This document shows, piece after piece, positions 51,448 through 60,583 of a DNA stretch of 64,000 bases. The DNA is taken from NCBI RefSeq assembly GCF_007830445.1, contig NZ_VLKR01000002.1, forward strand, positions 62,001-126,000, given 5' to 3'. This DNA is from Sphingobacterium siyangense (lineage in GTDB: Bacteria; Bacteroidota; Bacteroidia; Sphingobacteriales; Sphingobacteriaceae). Each line of letters begins with the position of its first letter. The first letter of the stretch is position 1. The translations under genes and the position numbers were made by a program. The notes under the pieces are model-generated. The model was not told the DNA's origin. It did no database searches and worked only from the letters and a program-made list of their open reading frames with translations.

Positions 51448-52696
51448 AAGCGACTTTAAGCTTTTTTAAATCGGACTTTTCGAATTTTTTCTTCGCATAG
51501 TCCAAGGTAATTTCTAATGCTTTCTGTCCCGTTTGTTCTTTTGTTGACGGAATCTCAAACATGGCATCCAGCATAATGGCTTCGCATATGCTGCGGAGGC
51601 CACGGGCTCCAAGTTTAAATTCGTCAGCTTTATCAACAATAAACGTATATACGTCAGGATCAAATTTTAGTTCGATACCTTCGTATTCAAACAACTTCTT
51701 ATATTGTTTTACCAATGCATTTTTTGGTTCAGTCAAAATGCTCAGTAAAGTTTCCTTATCCAATGGATTTAAGTAAGTCAATACAGGAAGACGGCCAATT
51801 AACTCTGGAATTAAGCCAAAGTTTTTTAAGTCTTGAGGAGTAATATACTTGTATAGATTATTCAAGTCAATTTCCTCTTCGTCTTCGTTCATTTTATAAC
51901 CTACTGTTTGCGTGCGCAGACGGTTTGCAATTTTCTTTTGAATACCGTCGAATGCACCACCACAGATAAATAGAATATTACTTGTATTGACTGCGATCAT
52001 TTTTTGATCCGGGTGTTTACGGCCGCCTTGAGGTGGAACGTTTACAACCGTACCTTCTAAAATCTTCAATAAAGCTTGCTGCACACCTTCACCCGATACA
52101 TCTCTTGTAATAGACGGATTGTCGCTTTTACGTGCGATTTTATCAATCTCATCGATATAGATAATACCGCGTTCTGCAGAGGCTACATCATAATCTGCTG
52201 CTTGCAATAAACGTGTTAATATACTTTCTACGTCTTCCCCTACATACCCTGCTTCTGTCAATACAGTTGCATCCACAATACAGAAGGGGACGTTGAGTAT
52301 CTTGGCAACAGTTTTTGCAAGCAAGGTTTTACCTGTACCGGTTTCACCAACGATAATCAAATTGGATTTTTCGATTTCAATCTCGTCTTTATCCACTTTC
52401 TGATTTAAACGTTTATAGTGATTATAAACTGCTACTGAAATTACTTTTTTAGCATCATCCTGACCGATTACATATTGATCCAGGTGAGTTTTAATCTCCA
52501 AAGGACGGATCAACTTTAAAGCAGTCTGTAAAGTTTTACTTTTTCGTTGTTTTAATTCTTCTGCCAAGATTTCGCCTGCCTGCTGGATACATCTGTCACA
52601 GATGTGTGCTCCGTTGCCTGCAATAAGCATCTGGGCTTCATTTTTGCTTATGCCACAAAACGAACAGTGAATGTCTCTATCGTTATTCTTTGCCAT
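51446..52696 (-). CDS. clpX: ATP-dependent Clp protease ATP-binding subunit ClpX
   Basis: 416 residues. The N-terminal zinc-binding domain has CSFC (11-14) and CDRC. The AAA+ module carries Walker A GETGTGKT (~117), Walker B IIYIDEID, the pore-type GYVGEDVES, the IGF-like-loop region and a sensor-2 GARGLRS. It unfolds substrates and feeds them to ClpP. Its ATG is 2 bases after the clpP stop. Confidence 0.97.
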   Translation of the reverse strand: MAKNNDRDIHCSFCGISKNEAQMLIAGNGAHICDRCIQQAGEILAEELKQRKSKTLQTALKLIRPLEIKTHLDQYVIGQDDAKKVISVAVYNHYKRLNQKVDKDEIEIEKSNLIIVGETGTGKTLLAKTVAKILNVPFCIVDATVLTEAGYVGEDVESILTRLLQAADYDVASAERGIIYIDEIDKIARKSDNPSITRDVSGEGVQQALLKILEGTVVNVPPQGGRKHPDQKMIAVNTSNILFICGGAFDGIQKKIANRLRTQTVGYKMNEDEEEIDLNNLYKYITPQDLKNFGLIPELIGRLPVLTYLNPLDKETLLSILTEPKNALVKQYKKLFEYEGIELKFDPDVYTFIVDKADEFKLGARGLRSICEAIMLDAMFEIPSTKEQTGQKALEITLDYAKKKFEKSDLKKLKVA

Positions 52697-52698
52697 TG

Positions 52699-53400
52699 TT
52701 ATTTAATAATCTCCTTCTTAGGAAGTAAAATCTCGTCAATCATACCGAATTCTTTGGCTTCATTGGCTCTCATCCAGTAATCGCGATCTGAAGATTTTTC
52801 TACCCATTCGTAAGTTTGTCCAGAATGATCTGAAATAATGGTGTATAATTCTTCTTTCAATTTCATCATCTCACGTAAGTTGATTTCCATATCGGCAGCA
52901 ACTCCTTGTGCACCACCGGAAGGTTGGTGAATCATGACGCGTGAGTGACGTAAGGCTGCACGTTTGCCTTTTGCACCAGCAACCAAAAGAACAGCTCCCA
53001 TAGACGCAGCAATACCTGTACAGATCGTCGCTACATCTGGCGTGATATATTGCATAGTATCATAAATTCCTAGTCCAGCGTATACGCTTCCACCTGGTGA
53101 ATTGATGTAGATTTGGATATCACGTTGTGCATCGGTAGATTGTAGGAACAAGAGCTGTGCCTGAATAATGTTGGCTACCTGATCATCAATACCGCTGCCT
53201 AAAAATATGATACGGTCCATCATCAAACGCGAAAACACATCCATTTGAGCAACGTTCAATTGACGTTCTTCAACGATGTAAGGTGTAAGGTTTGTCGGAA
53301 TGCTTGTCTCTGTACGAGCAATGAAGCTATCAACATGTTGGCTTCCAATACGGTGATGCTTTACTGCATATTTTCTGAATTCGTTTTTATCTATATTCAT
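52699..53400 (-). CDS. clpP: ATP-dependent Clp protease proteolytic subunit ClpP
   Basis: 233 residues. The catalytic Ser133 lies in GIAASMGAV, His158 in RVMIHQP, and the Asp follows about 50 residues later. YINSPGGSV is the oxyanion/substrate strand. The N-terminal ~35 residues are longer than in E. coli and may be processed. First gene of the clpP-clpX operon. Confidence 0.97.
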   Translation of the reverse strand: MNIDKNEFRKYAVKHHRIGSQHVDSFIARTETSIPTNLTPYIVEERQLNVAQMDVFSRLMMDRIIFLGSGIDDQVANIIQAQLLFLQSTDAQRDIQIYINSPGGSVYAGLGIYDTMQYITPDVATICTGIAASMGAVLLVAGAKGKRAALRHSRVMIHQPSGGAQGVAADMEINLREMMKLKEELYTIISDHSGQTYEWVEKSSDRDYWMRANEAKEFGMIDEILLPKKEIIK

Positions 53401-53569
53401 CTTTTTATTTTTTCTATTCTGTAGGACTAATATAAAACTATATTTTAAAAATCAAATAAATTGAAAAGATGTTTTACATCTACTTTACATTTTTTCGGTG
53501 ATCTCCTTTCAAGACCTGGGGGACACTGTATCTCCGGATTAATTCTTTATCTATTTCATGCATAGCTCC

Positions 53570-54031
53570 TTAGTCAATTTCGTTGTAGTTGGGGAGGTCT
53601 TCTAAAAATTCGTAAGACGCGTTGATAAAATCAATTTTACAATAGTAATGATTCATGCCATTGCTCACTAATAGGTATGGTATACGATGAACCGTATTAT
53701 AATTTGCAATTTGCTCAAATACCTGTTGGGTGATTTTTATATGTGGCGCTTTAAACTCGGCTAACACGACCTTATGCCCGCTACTGTTGTAAATCAATAA
53801 ATCACTTCGTTTCTGAAGGTTATTTAATTTCAATCCGCCTTCAATATGCATCAGTGATTTGGGGTAATTTTTCATGAGCGACAAATAATTGATCCAATGT
53901 TGTCTAACCCATTCCTCCGGTGTTAATACCAAGTCCTTTTTTCTGAGCTCATCAAAGATGTAAATCGAATTGTTCTTCTTGGATATTTTAGCTTTAAATG
54001 GCGGTAAGTTCAGTGGAGTCGGTGAAAACAT
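53570..54031 (-). CDS. Orphan HsdR_N-like (type I restriction enzyme R N-terminal) domain protein
   Basis: 153 residues from the ATG at 54031. The whole protein is one PD-(D/E)xK-type fold: EEWVRQHW (~40), the acidic residue in KRSDLLIY (~75-82), then VVLAEFKAP (~90-98) giving ExK. There are no helicase, modification or specificity genes nearby, so it is not a working type I system. A protein of this kind next to holA is familiar from other Bacteroidota; its role is unknown. Confidence 0.8.
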   Translation of the reverse strand: MFSPTPLNLPPFKAKISKKNNSIYIFDELRKKDLVLTPEEWVRQHWINYLSLMKNYPKSLMHIEGGLKLNNLQKRSDLLIYNSSGHKVVLAEFKAPHIKITQQVFEQIANYNTVHRIPYLLVSNGMNHYYCKIDFINASYEFLEDLPNYNEID

Positions 54032-54443
54032 ACACAAATATACTAAAATATTAGCAAAAGAAATAAATTCGTCAAGTCCGAAGGATGGTGTTTTTTTGAC
54101 TAGTCTGATTTTTTAGGCCGGGGGAAACCCGAGGTCTGTATTTATGATGCGATTACTTAACGAGATGGTGAAAGTTATGTTGCTAAATGTTCATGGCATT
54201 AAATCAATAGTTTAATGTAATCGCGATACATGAGTCAATTATAAAAGCGTAATTTTACGGAGTTACTCGGTTGAATTGCCATTAAAATCGTAATTTTGCT
54301 TCGCATAAAAAGCCCATGGTCGAACTCGAAAGACATTTTGATATGTGGTGACATGGGGGTATTTTAGCCTTCGCAGATGGCTTGGATACCGAAAACAAAT
54401 CTGGGCAACTGATCTATTGCGGACGAATAAATAGACTATATAT
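54032..54443. other. Divergent region between the HsdR_N-like gene and holA
   Basis: About 410 bases. Only the minus-strand -7 element at 54035-54042 is recognised. No plus-strand consensus promoter, RNA or repeat was found; the small minus-strand frame at 54263-54451 shows no conserved features. Confidence 0.4.
54035..54042 (-). promoter_or_regulatory. -7 element immediately before the HsdR_N-like gene
   Basis: TATATTTG on the minus strand ends 3 bases before the ATG at 54031, again predicting a leaderless transcript. No TTG at -33. Confidence 0.4.
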
Positions 54444-55451
54444 ATGAACATAAATCCGATCTTATCCGATATTAAGAACAGGTCTTTTAAACCAGTGTAT
54501 TTATTGCAAGGGGAGGAGAGTTATTTCATTGATACCATTGCCGACGCTTTGGAAGCAACCGTATTGAATGATGCGCAGAAAGGCTTTGATCAATCGATTT
54601 TTTACGGAAAAGATATCGATATCTCTACGATTGTCAATGCAGCAAAGAGGTATCCTATGCTAAGTGACTATCAGGTGATTATTATCAAGGAGGCACAGGA
54701 GCTAAAATGGAAATCGGATACGGAAGAACTGTTGACTAAATACCTGGAACATCTTACACCGACAACCATTCTTGTGTTTTGTTTTAAACATGGGAAATTT
54801 GACAAACGCAAAAAGATCTATAAGGTCTTTGAAAAAAAAGGACTAGTTGTTGATGCTGCCAAACTATACGACGATAAGGTGGGCCCTTGGATCGGAGCTT
54901 ATGTGAAAGATGCCGGCTGGCGCATTCATCCGCAAGCGACGATGATGATTGCGGACTATCTCGGTAATGATCTGTCCAAAGTGTCCAATGAACTTGACAA
55001 GCTCATGCTTAATGTTCCAAAGAGTCAAGAGATCAGCATGGAAGATGTTGAACGAAATATTGGTATCTCCAAAGATTATAATGTTTTTGAATTAAATACT
55101 GCATTGGCTAAACGTAATGCCCTAAAAGCTTATCAGATCGTTGATTATTTTGTGGCCAACCCCAAAAATAATCCGCTGGTAATGGTCATTGGACAAATTG
55201 CCACCTACTTCACGAAGATTCTCAAATACCATTATCTGATCGACAAATCGGTCGCAGCAAAAGAATTGGGGGTACATCCTTTCTTTTTGAAAGAATACGA
55301 GCTTGCTGCAAGAAATTACAACCGGCGGAAAACTTTCGATGTGCTCAATGTATTGAAGGAGAGTGATTTAAAATCTAAAGGTGTCAATGTGCCGAGCAAT
55401 TTCAATAGTGAAGAGATTTTAAAAGAAATGATCTATCGGATACTTAACTAA
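54444..55451 (+). CDS. holA: DNA polymerase III subunit delta
   Basis: 335 residues. YLLQGEESYFIDTIADAL at the N-terminus is the delta/HolA start, followed by YPMLSDYQVIIIKEAQEL, TILVFCFKHGKFDKRKK, a lid region DYLGNDLSKVSNELDKLML (~170-190) and a collar helical domain to the end. It opens the beta clamp as part of the clamp loader. It is divergent from the HsdR_N-like gene. Confidence 0.93.
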   Translation: MNINPILSDIKNRSFKPVYLLQGEESYFIDTIADALEATVLNDAQKGFDQSIFYGKDIDISTIVNAAKRYPMLSDYQVIIIKEAQELKWKSDTEELLTKYLEHLTPTTILVFCFKHGKFDKRKKIYKVFEKKGLVVDAAKLYDDKVGPWIGAYVKDAGWRIHPQATMMIADYLGNDLSKVSNELDKLMLNVPKSQEISMEDVERNIGISKDYNVFELNTALAKRNALKAYQIVDYFVANPKNNPLVMVIGQIATYFTKILKYHYLIDKSVAAKELGVHPFFLKEYELAARNYNRRKTFDVLNVLKESDLKSKGVNVPSNFNSEEILKEMIYRILN

Positions 55452-55508
55452 TCCCATCCAACAGCAAGAACACCAGAAATGGTGTTTTTTTTTACACAAA
55501 TTTAATAA

Positions 55509-55546
55509 TTAAACACTTGTTTAAATTAAACGTTTGTTTAACTTTG
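55509..55546 (+). promoter_or_regulatory. Promoter of the tetR-tolC-emrAB operon with two TetR-type palindromes
   Basis: Two 16-bp palindromes, TTAAAC-ACTT-GTTTAA (55509-55524) and TTAAAC-GTTT-GTTTAA (55526-55541), are spaced 17 bp apart. The promoter TTG (55517-55519), 19 bp, TAACTTTG (55539-55546) lies across them, so both core elements would be covered by bound repressor. The leader to the tetR ATG is about 70 bases. Autoregulation by the first gene product is the obvious reading. Confidence 0.75.
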
Positions 55547-55621
55547 TCGCGCATTTAGCGAGAACGTATTTTATAATCGCTATGAATATGCGATTGTATC
55601 TTTAAAAGATCGAGGTTTAAA

Positions 55622-56239
55622 ATGGAATTTAACGAGAAACAGATTGATATTCTGCTTGCAGCAGAGCGTCTTTTTGCAACAAAAGGATTTGATGGGACTT
55701 CCGTTCGTGATATCGCCAATGAGGCGAATGTGAATGTTGCGATGATCAACTATTATTTTGGATCAAAGGACAAGCTACTGGATACGTTTTTTGAATGGCG
55801 TGTTCCTGATTTTATGATCAATGTGGATGAGTTGGCGCTTGTCGATAATGCGTTGGATAAAATTGACGCTATGGTGGATAAATCGTTTAAGTCCATGAAC
55901 TCGCATCGTAAACTGTATCATATCATCACCATTGAAAGTTCGTTAAAACAACGCATGCTGATCTCGGAGGCTTTTCGCAAACTCAAGCTGCACAATCTTG
56001 AAGTGATATCGTCTGTTATCAATGCGGGGGTAGAACAGGGTGTATTCAAAGCGGGTTATGATCCCATCTTGATCCACTCCATGATGATGGGCGTATTTAT
56101 GAATTTTCAGATGAATCATTGTTTTTTACAGGATCAGTTGCATATCGATAACGATGAGGACTATGCAAATTATATAGAAACAACTTTAACAGAATTTATA
56201 CAGAAAACAATTAAAGCTTTATTGACATATGAAAAATAA
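55622..56239 (+). CDS. TetR/AcrR-family repressor of the efflux operon
   Basis: 205 residues. The N-terminal helix-turn-helix domain is canonical: ILLAAERLFATKGFDGTSVRDIANEANVNVAMINYYFGSKDKLL (residues ~9-53). The C-terminal ligand domain contains SSLKQRM and a LIHSMMMGVFMNFQMNH helix. The stop overlaps the start of the tolC-type gene by 11 bases, so it is the first gene of a four-gene efflux operon and probably represses it through the paired boxes upstream. Confidence 0.92.
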   Translation: MEFNEKQIDILLAAERLFATKGFDGTSVRDIANEANVNVAMINYYFGSKDKLLDTFFEWRVPDFMINVDELALVDNALDKIDAMVDKSFKSMNSHRKLYHIITIESSLKQRMLISEAFRKLKLHNLEVISSVINAGVEQGVFKAGYDPILIHSMMMGVFMNFQMNHCFLQDQLHIDNDEDYANYIETTLTEFIQKTIKALLTYEK

Positions 56240-57539
56240 GTTGGCCAATTTGAGTGCTTTATTGCTTTTAAGTCCTATGGGTCTGTTGGCGCAAGACAAC
56301 AAACACATGACTTTGGAAGAGATAATTCACTTGGCCGCAAATCAAAGCGTGGAAGCAAAGTCTACCGATACGAAGATATTGGGGAGACAGCTCGAAGTCG
56401 AAACTGCCAAATCGAAACAGCTTCCTGATGCAAAATTGAGTGGACAATACATGGCTATGACTACTCCAAATGTGAATTTAAAGTTGGCTTTAGGTGAGGG
56501 GGGCTCTGCTCCGGATATTGCTGCAAACCAATTGTGGTTGGGACAGGCTTCGGTGAGTATGCCAATCTATACAGGTGGACGTATTAAAGGTGGAATTAAT
56601 ATTGCAAAAGATGTATTAAAAGCCGAGGAATACAACGCTGTAGCAAGTAAAGAACAACTGGCTATACGTGCAGTGAATCTTTATTTAAGTCTTTATAAGG
56701 CTCAGCAAACCAACTTGTTGATTGCTGAAAACATCAAGCAGTCTGAGCAGCGTGTTTCGGATTTTAAAGCGATGCTTGACAATGGTTTGATCGCGCGTAA
56801 CGACCTGTTAAAAGCAGAACTGCAGCTTTCAAATTATCAGGTTTCGCTTCAGGAAGCACAGAAAAATATCAAGGTGCTGAATTATCAATTGGCTAATTTT
56901 TTGAAAATTGATGCGGATACGCAGTTGGATCAGATCAATCTGGCTGAGGTGAACGGTGTTGATTTGGGTTTAAAAGCATCTTATGACGCTGCGAAAACCT
57001 CGCGTTCTGATGTGAAATCTTTGGAGTCACAACGGTTGGTTGCAGAGGACCAGTTGAAGGTAACAAAAGCATCTACATTGCCACAGGTTTCTGCAACGGC
57101 AGGTTATAATGCTTTTGGTTTGCAAAAAGTGGTTACCGTAACAAATGCGGCCATGGTAGGTGTAGGTGTATCCTACGACATCGGTTCACTTTATAAAAAC
57201 AAAAGAGAAGTGAATGTTGCGAAAAATCATATCAGGGAAATTGATGAGCACATTGAATTATTAAACGATAAGGTGAAAGTGCAGGTTCAACAGGCCAATG
57301 AAAACTATATGCTGGCACAAAAGCAGGATGTGGTTTACCATCAGGCGGTGGATCAGGCAGTTGAAAATTATCGTATTACAAAAGATAAGTACGATAATGG
57401 TATTGCGGATACGGACGATTTGTTAACGGCCGACGTACAGCAACTTCAAAGCAAGATCAATCTTGCGATCAGCAAAGCAAATACCATTGAAAAATATTAC
57501 GACCTGCTGTTAGCAAATGGGTCTTTAAACATTAAATAG
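56229..57539 (+). CDS. TolC-family outer-membrane efflux protein
   Basis: 436 residues. A signal peptide (to about Ala21, GLLAQ) has no lipobox cysteine, unlike the RND-linked channel at 44384. The two outer-membrane-factor repeats are visible: MTLEEIIHLAANQSVEAK, LNDLLKAELQLSNYQVSLQEAQKN (~190-215), and NGIADTDDLLTADVQQLQSKINLA (~390-415). It forms the exit duct for the EmrAB-like pump encoded next. Confidence 0.9.
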   Translation: MKNKLANLSALLLLSPMGLLAQDNKHMTLEEIIHLAANQSVEAKSTDTKILGRQLEVETAKSKQLPDAKLSGQYMAMTTPNVNLKLALGEGGSAPDIAANQLWLGQASVSMPIYTGGRIKGGINIAKDVLKAEEYNAVASKEQLAIRAVNLYLSLYKAQQTNLLIAENIKQSEQRVSDFKAMLDNGLIARNDLLKAELQLSNYQVSLQEAQKNIKVLNYQLANFLKIDADTQLDQINLAEVNGVDLGLKASYDAAKTSRSDVKSLESQRLVAEDQLKVTKASTLPQVSATAGYNAFGLQKVVTVTNAAMVGVGVSYDIGSLYKNKREVNVAKNHIREIDEHIELLNDKVKVQVQQANENYMLAQKQDVVYHQAVDQAVENYRITKDKYDNGIADTDDLLTADVQQLQSKINLAISKANTIEKYYDLLLANGSLNIK

Positions 57540-57553
57540 CAATTAATCTAGAC

Positions 57554-58657
57554 ATGGAAAATACAGTAGAAAACGCACCTGAAAAGAAAGGTACAAATAA
57601 AAAATTCACAATTATTTTGGCTGCATTGGTCATCTTCGGAGGAGCCTATGGTGCTTATAAATATATGCACGGTCAGGCGCATGAAACGACAGACGATGCG
57701 CAGGTAGAGAAAAATATGAGTCCGATCATTCCACGTGTTGGTGGGTTTATCTCGAAAGTGTACGTAAAAGATAATGATTTGGTAAAAAAAGGGGATACGT
57801 TGTTCACCATTGAGAGCCAAGATTATCAGGTTCGTGTGGATGAAGCGCTAGCAGCCTTGGCAGCAGCTCAAAGTAGCTTTGATGTTTCAAAGGCAGATGT
57901 ATCTGCATCTTCGGCGAATGTAGCCATCTCGGATGCAACGATCCAATCTAATTTGGGCAGCATCGATGCAGCACGTATTCGTGCTAAGCAAGCGAATAAT
58001 GATTATATCCGCTACCAAAACTTATACAACAATCAGTCAATTACGAAACAACAGTATGAGCAGGCATTAACAGCGAAATTGGAAGCTGACAAGCAGGTTG
58101 AAATTTTGCAACAACAACGTAACGCCAGTGCTTCACAACGTAATGCAGTCGTGAGTAAGACTACAGTAGCTTCAAAGCAAACTTCTGTTGCTGAGGCAAA
58201 TATAAAAAGAGCGAATGCGCAACTTGAAGCGGCTAAATTGAACCTTTCTTATACTGCAGTACTTGCTTCTGTGGATGGCCAGGTATCGAATATCAAGGTA
58301 CAACCAGGGCAGATGGTCAATCCAGGTCAATCTTTGTTCTACATTGTAGATAATATTGAAACTTGGGTCGTTGCTAACTTTAAGGAGACGCAATTGGAAA
58401 AAATAAAACCTGGACAAAAAGTCGGTATTAAAGTGGATGCTTATCCTGCTATTGAGTTTGAAGGCGAGGTAAACTCTTTCTCTCCAGCCACTGGTTCACG
58501 TTTCTCTTTATTGCCTCCAGATAATGCAACGGGTAACTTTGTAAAGACTGTTCAGCGTTTACCCGTAAAGATCAAATTGACAAAAGACAATAAAGCAGAA
58601 AATGTGGCTTTGCTCAGACCGGGCATGAATGCTGACGTAGATGTGCATGTTAAATAA
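57554..58657 (+). CDS. HlyD/EmrA-family membrane-fusion protein
   Basis: 367 residues. One N-terminal membrane segment (~18-36) is followed by a biotinyl-lipoyl-like half motif (VGGFISKVYVKDNDLVKKGDTLF, ~60-82), a long coiled coil (~90-215, rich in Ala/Gln), the second lipoyl half (ASVDGQVSNIKVQPGQMVNPGQ) and a beta-barrel with NFKETQLEKIKPGQKV. It couples the MFS pump to the TolC channel. It starts 14 bases after the channel gene and ends 2 bases before the pump gene. Confidence 0.92.
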   Translation: MENTVENAPEKKGTNKKFTIILAALVIFGGAYGAYKYMHGQAHETTDDAQVEKNMSPIIPRVGGFISKVYVKDNDLVKKGDTLFTIESQDYQVRVDEALAALAAAQSSFDVSKADVSASSANVAISDATIQSNLGSIDAARIRAKQANNDYIRYQNLYNNQSITKQQYEQALTAKLEADKQVEILQQQRNASASQRNAVVSKTTVASKQTSVAEANIKRANAQLEAAKLNLSYTAVLASVDGQVSNIKVQPGQMVNPGQSLFYIVDNIETWVVANFKETQLEKIKPGQKVGIKVDAYPAIEFEGEVNSFSPATGSRFSLLPPDNATGNFVKTVQRLPVKIKLTKDNKAENVALLRPGMNADVDVHVK

Positions 58658-58659
58658 CT

Positions 58660-60243
58660 ATGGAAAATTTAAATCAACAAGATAGTCTGGTTGAATATGG
58701 TTTTCGTCGCGTTGTAATCACGATTACAGCGGTGCTTTGTGCGCTGTTGGAAATTGTGGATACAACGATTGTCAATGTGGCCCTGAACGATATGAAAGGT
58801 TCATTGGGGGCGACGCTGACGGATGTCGCATGGGTTATCACAGCTTATGCAATTGCCAATGTAATTGTGATTCCGATGACCAGCTGGTTGTCCCAACAGT
58901 TTGGGCGTAGAAATTACTTTGCGGCTTCTATTATCATATTCACAGTATCTTCATTTTTGTGCGGTAATGCAACCAATATGTGGGAGCTTGTTGCATTTCG
59001 CTTTATACAAGGGATGGGTGGGGGAGCCTTACTGGTTACAGCCCAGACTATTATCACGGAAAGTTATCCCAAAGAAAAACGTAGTATGGCCCAAGCTATC
59101 TACGGGATGGGCGTCATTGTTGGTCCTACATTAGGGCCGCCGTTGGGTGGGTACATCATCGATAACTTCTCTTGGCCTTATATCTTTTATATCAATGTGC
59201 CGCTTGGCATTATTGCGACCTTGTTGACCTTATCTTTTGTACGCAGTCCTAAATACAGTCAAAAGCAGTCTGCTAGGGAAGTGGATTGGTTCGGTATGAT
59301 ATTTTTGATCATGTTTATTGGTTCACTTCAGTTTGTATTGGAACATGGACAACAGGATGACTGGTTTGACGATCCTTTGATTTTAGGCTTATCGATTTTG
59401 TCTGTCTTTGGATTACTGTTTTTTATATGGCGGGAGTTGGTGTACGATAAACCGATTGTTAACCTGCGTGTATTGAAGGATAAGAATTTACAGGTGGGTG
59501 TGGTGATGAGCTTTATTCTTGGTTTTGGCTTGTTCGGATCGACCTTTATTATTCCAATCTATACGCAGTCGATATTGGGATGGACGGCAACAGATGCGGG
59601 TTTGCTCTTGTTACCGAGTTCGATTATGACCGGTATCATGATGCCTTTTATCGGTAAGATGATCCAAAATGGTGTTCCTCAGAAGTATATGGTTGCTTTA
59701 GGGCTATGTATCTTTTTTGGCTTTTGTTTTTGGATGTATAGCCTCATGACAAACGATACAGGTTCGGAGCATATGTTTTGGCCATTGATTCTCCGCGGAG
59801 TTGGCCTAGGATTGTTGTTTGTGCCTGTTATGACACTGTCTTTATCAACATTACATGGTAAGTCAATCGGTGAAGGAGCTGCTTTTACAGGGATGATGCG
59901 TCAATTGGGTGGTTCATTTGGAATTGCTTTGATTACGACATTTATCGCCCGTGATAGCCAAAAACACCGTGTTGATCTGGTAGCTAATTTAGATCCAAGT
60001 AAGTTTGATGTGCAACAACGGGTGCAGCAATTGCAGATGAGTTTTCAGGCGAAAGGTTTTTCACCTAATGAGGCTTTGGCCAAAGCGCATCAAATATTAG
60101 ACTTGAGTGTGATGAAACAAGCAACAGTGCTATCTTACATGGATGTGTTCCTGTACCTCGGGGTTGTCTTTCTGATTTGTGTCCCTTTTGTATTGATGAT
60201 CAAACAGGGGAAAACACAGATCGATATGTCCAGTGTACATTAA
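58660..60243 (+). CDS. DHA2-family drug:H+ antiporter (EmrB-like MFS)
   Basis: 527 residues with about 14 membrane segments. DHA2 motifs are present: motif D1-like LLEIVDTTIVNVALNDM (~27-43), motif A region LSQQFGRRNYF (~82-92), the motif C-type GPTLGPPLGGYIIDNFSW (~148-165), and a long central loop before segment 9. It exports drugs or toxic organics in exchange for protons and works with the upstream adaptor and channel. A clear terminator follows. Confidence 0.93.
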   Translation: MENLNQQDSLVEYGFRRVVITITAVLCALLEIVDTTIVNVALNDMKGSLGATLTDVAWVITAYAIANVIVIPMTSWLSQQFGRRNYFAASIIIFTVSSFLCGNATNMWELVAFRFIQGMGGGALLVTAQTIITESYPKEKRSMAQAIYGMGVIVGPTLGPPLGGYIIDNFSWPYIFYINVPLGIIATLLTLSFVRSPKYSQKQSAREVDWFGMIFLIMFIGSLQFVLEHGQQDDWFDDPLILGLSILSVFGLLFFIWRELVYDKPIVNLRVLKDKNLQVGVVMSFILGFGLFGSTFIIPIYTQSILGWTATDAGLLLLPSSIMTGIMMPFIGKMIQNGVPQKYMVALGLCIFFGFCFWMYSLMTNDTGSEHMFWPLILRGVGLGLLFVPVMTLSLSTLHGKSIGEGAAFTGMMRQLGGSFGIALITTFIARDSQKHRVDLVANLDPSKFDVQQRVQQLQMSFQAKGFSPNEALAKAHQILDLSVMKQATVLSYMDVFLYLGVVFLICVPFVLMIKQGKTQIDMSSVH

Positions 60244-60583
60244 TATTGGATTCGTCTGCTGCGCTGTTATCATAGTGCACCATCAGTGAAGAACAATTTA
60301 TCGTTCAATCAGAAGTCCTCAAAAGTGTTTAACTTTTGAGGACTTTTTTTGTGCACGTTCTTTTGTGGTAGAAAATCACGTTGAGTTGGCATTTCTTTTT
60401 GAGTTGGCGTTTGTTATTGTAGGGGCGTTAGAAAGCATACATTTTTGTCCATTGAAAAACCTGATTTAAAATTGATTGTTTAATAATAAAGAGTTTGGAA
60501 GAATTGATCTTTTGGCATCAGAAAAGATGGTTCTTGTTGAATTGCGATTAAGGTAGATTTTTTGTCTTCAAAATAGCGACTGC
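60244..60583. other. Intergenic region after the efflux operon
   Basis: 340 bases. It contains the operon terminator (60313-60350) and a short direct repeat TTGAGTTGGC (two copies about 19 bases apart, near 60382-60411). No consensus promoter for the hydroxylase gene was found. Confidence 0.4.
60313..60350 (+). terminator. Intrinsic terminator of the emrAB-like operon
   Basis: AAGTCCTCAAAAG pairs with CTTTTGAGGACTT, 13 pairs, 7-base loop, followed by a T tract. Confidence 0.92.

Noticed and set aside
53570..54031. Type I restriction-modification system
   Set aside because: Only the HsdR N-terminal-like domain is present; no helicase, HsdM or HsdS.
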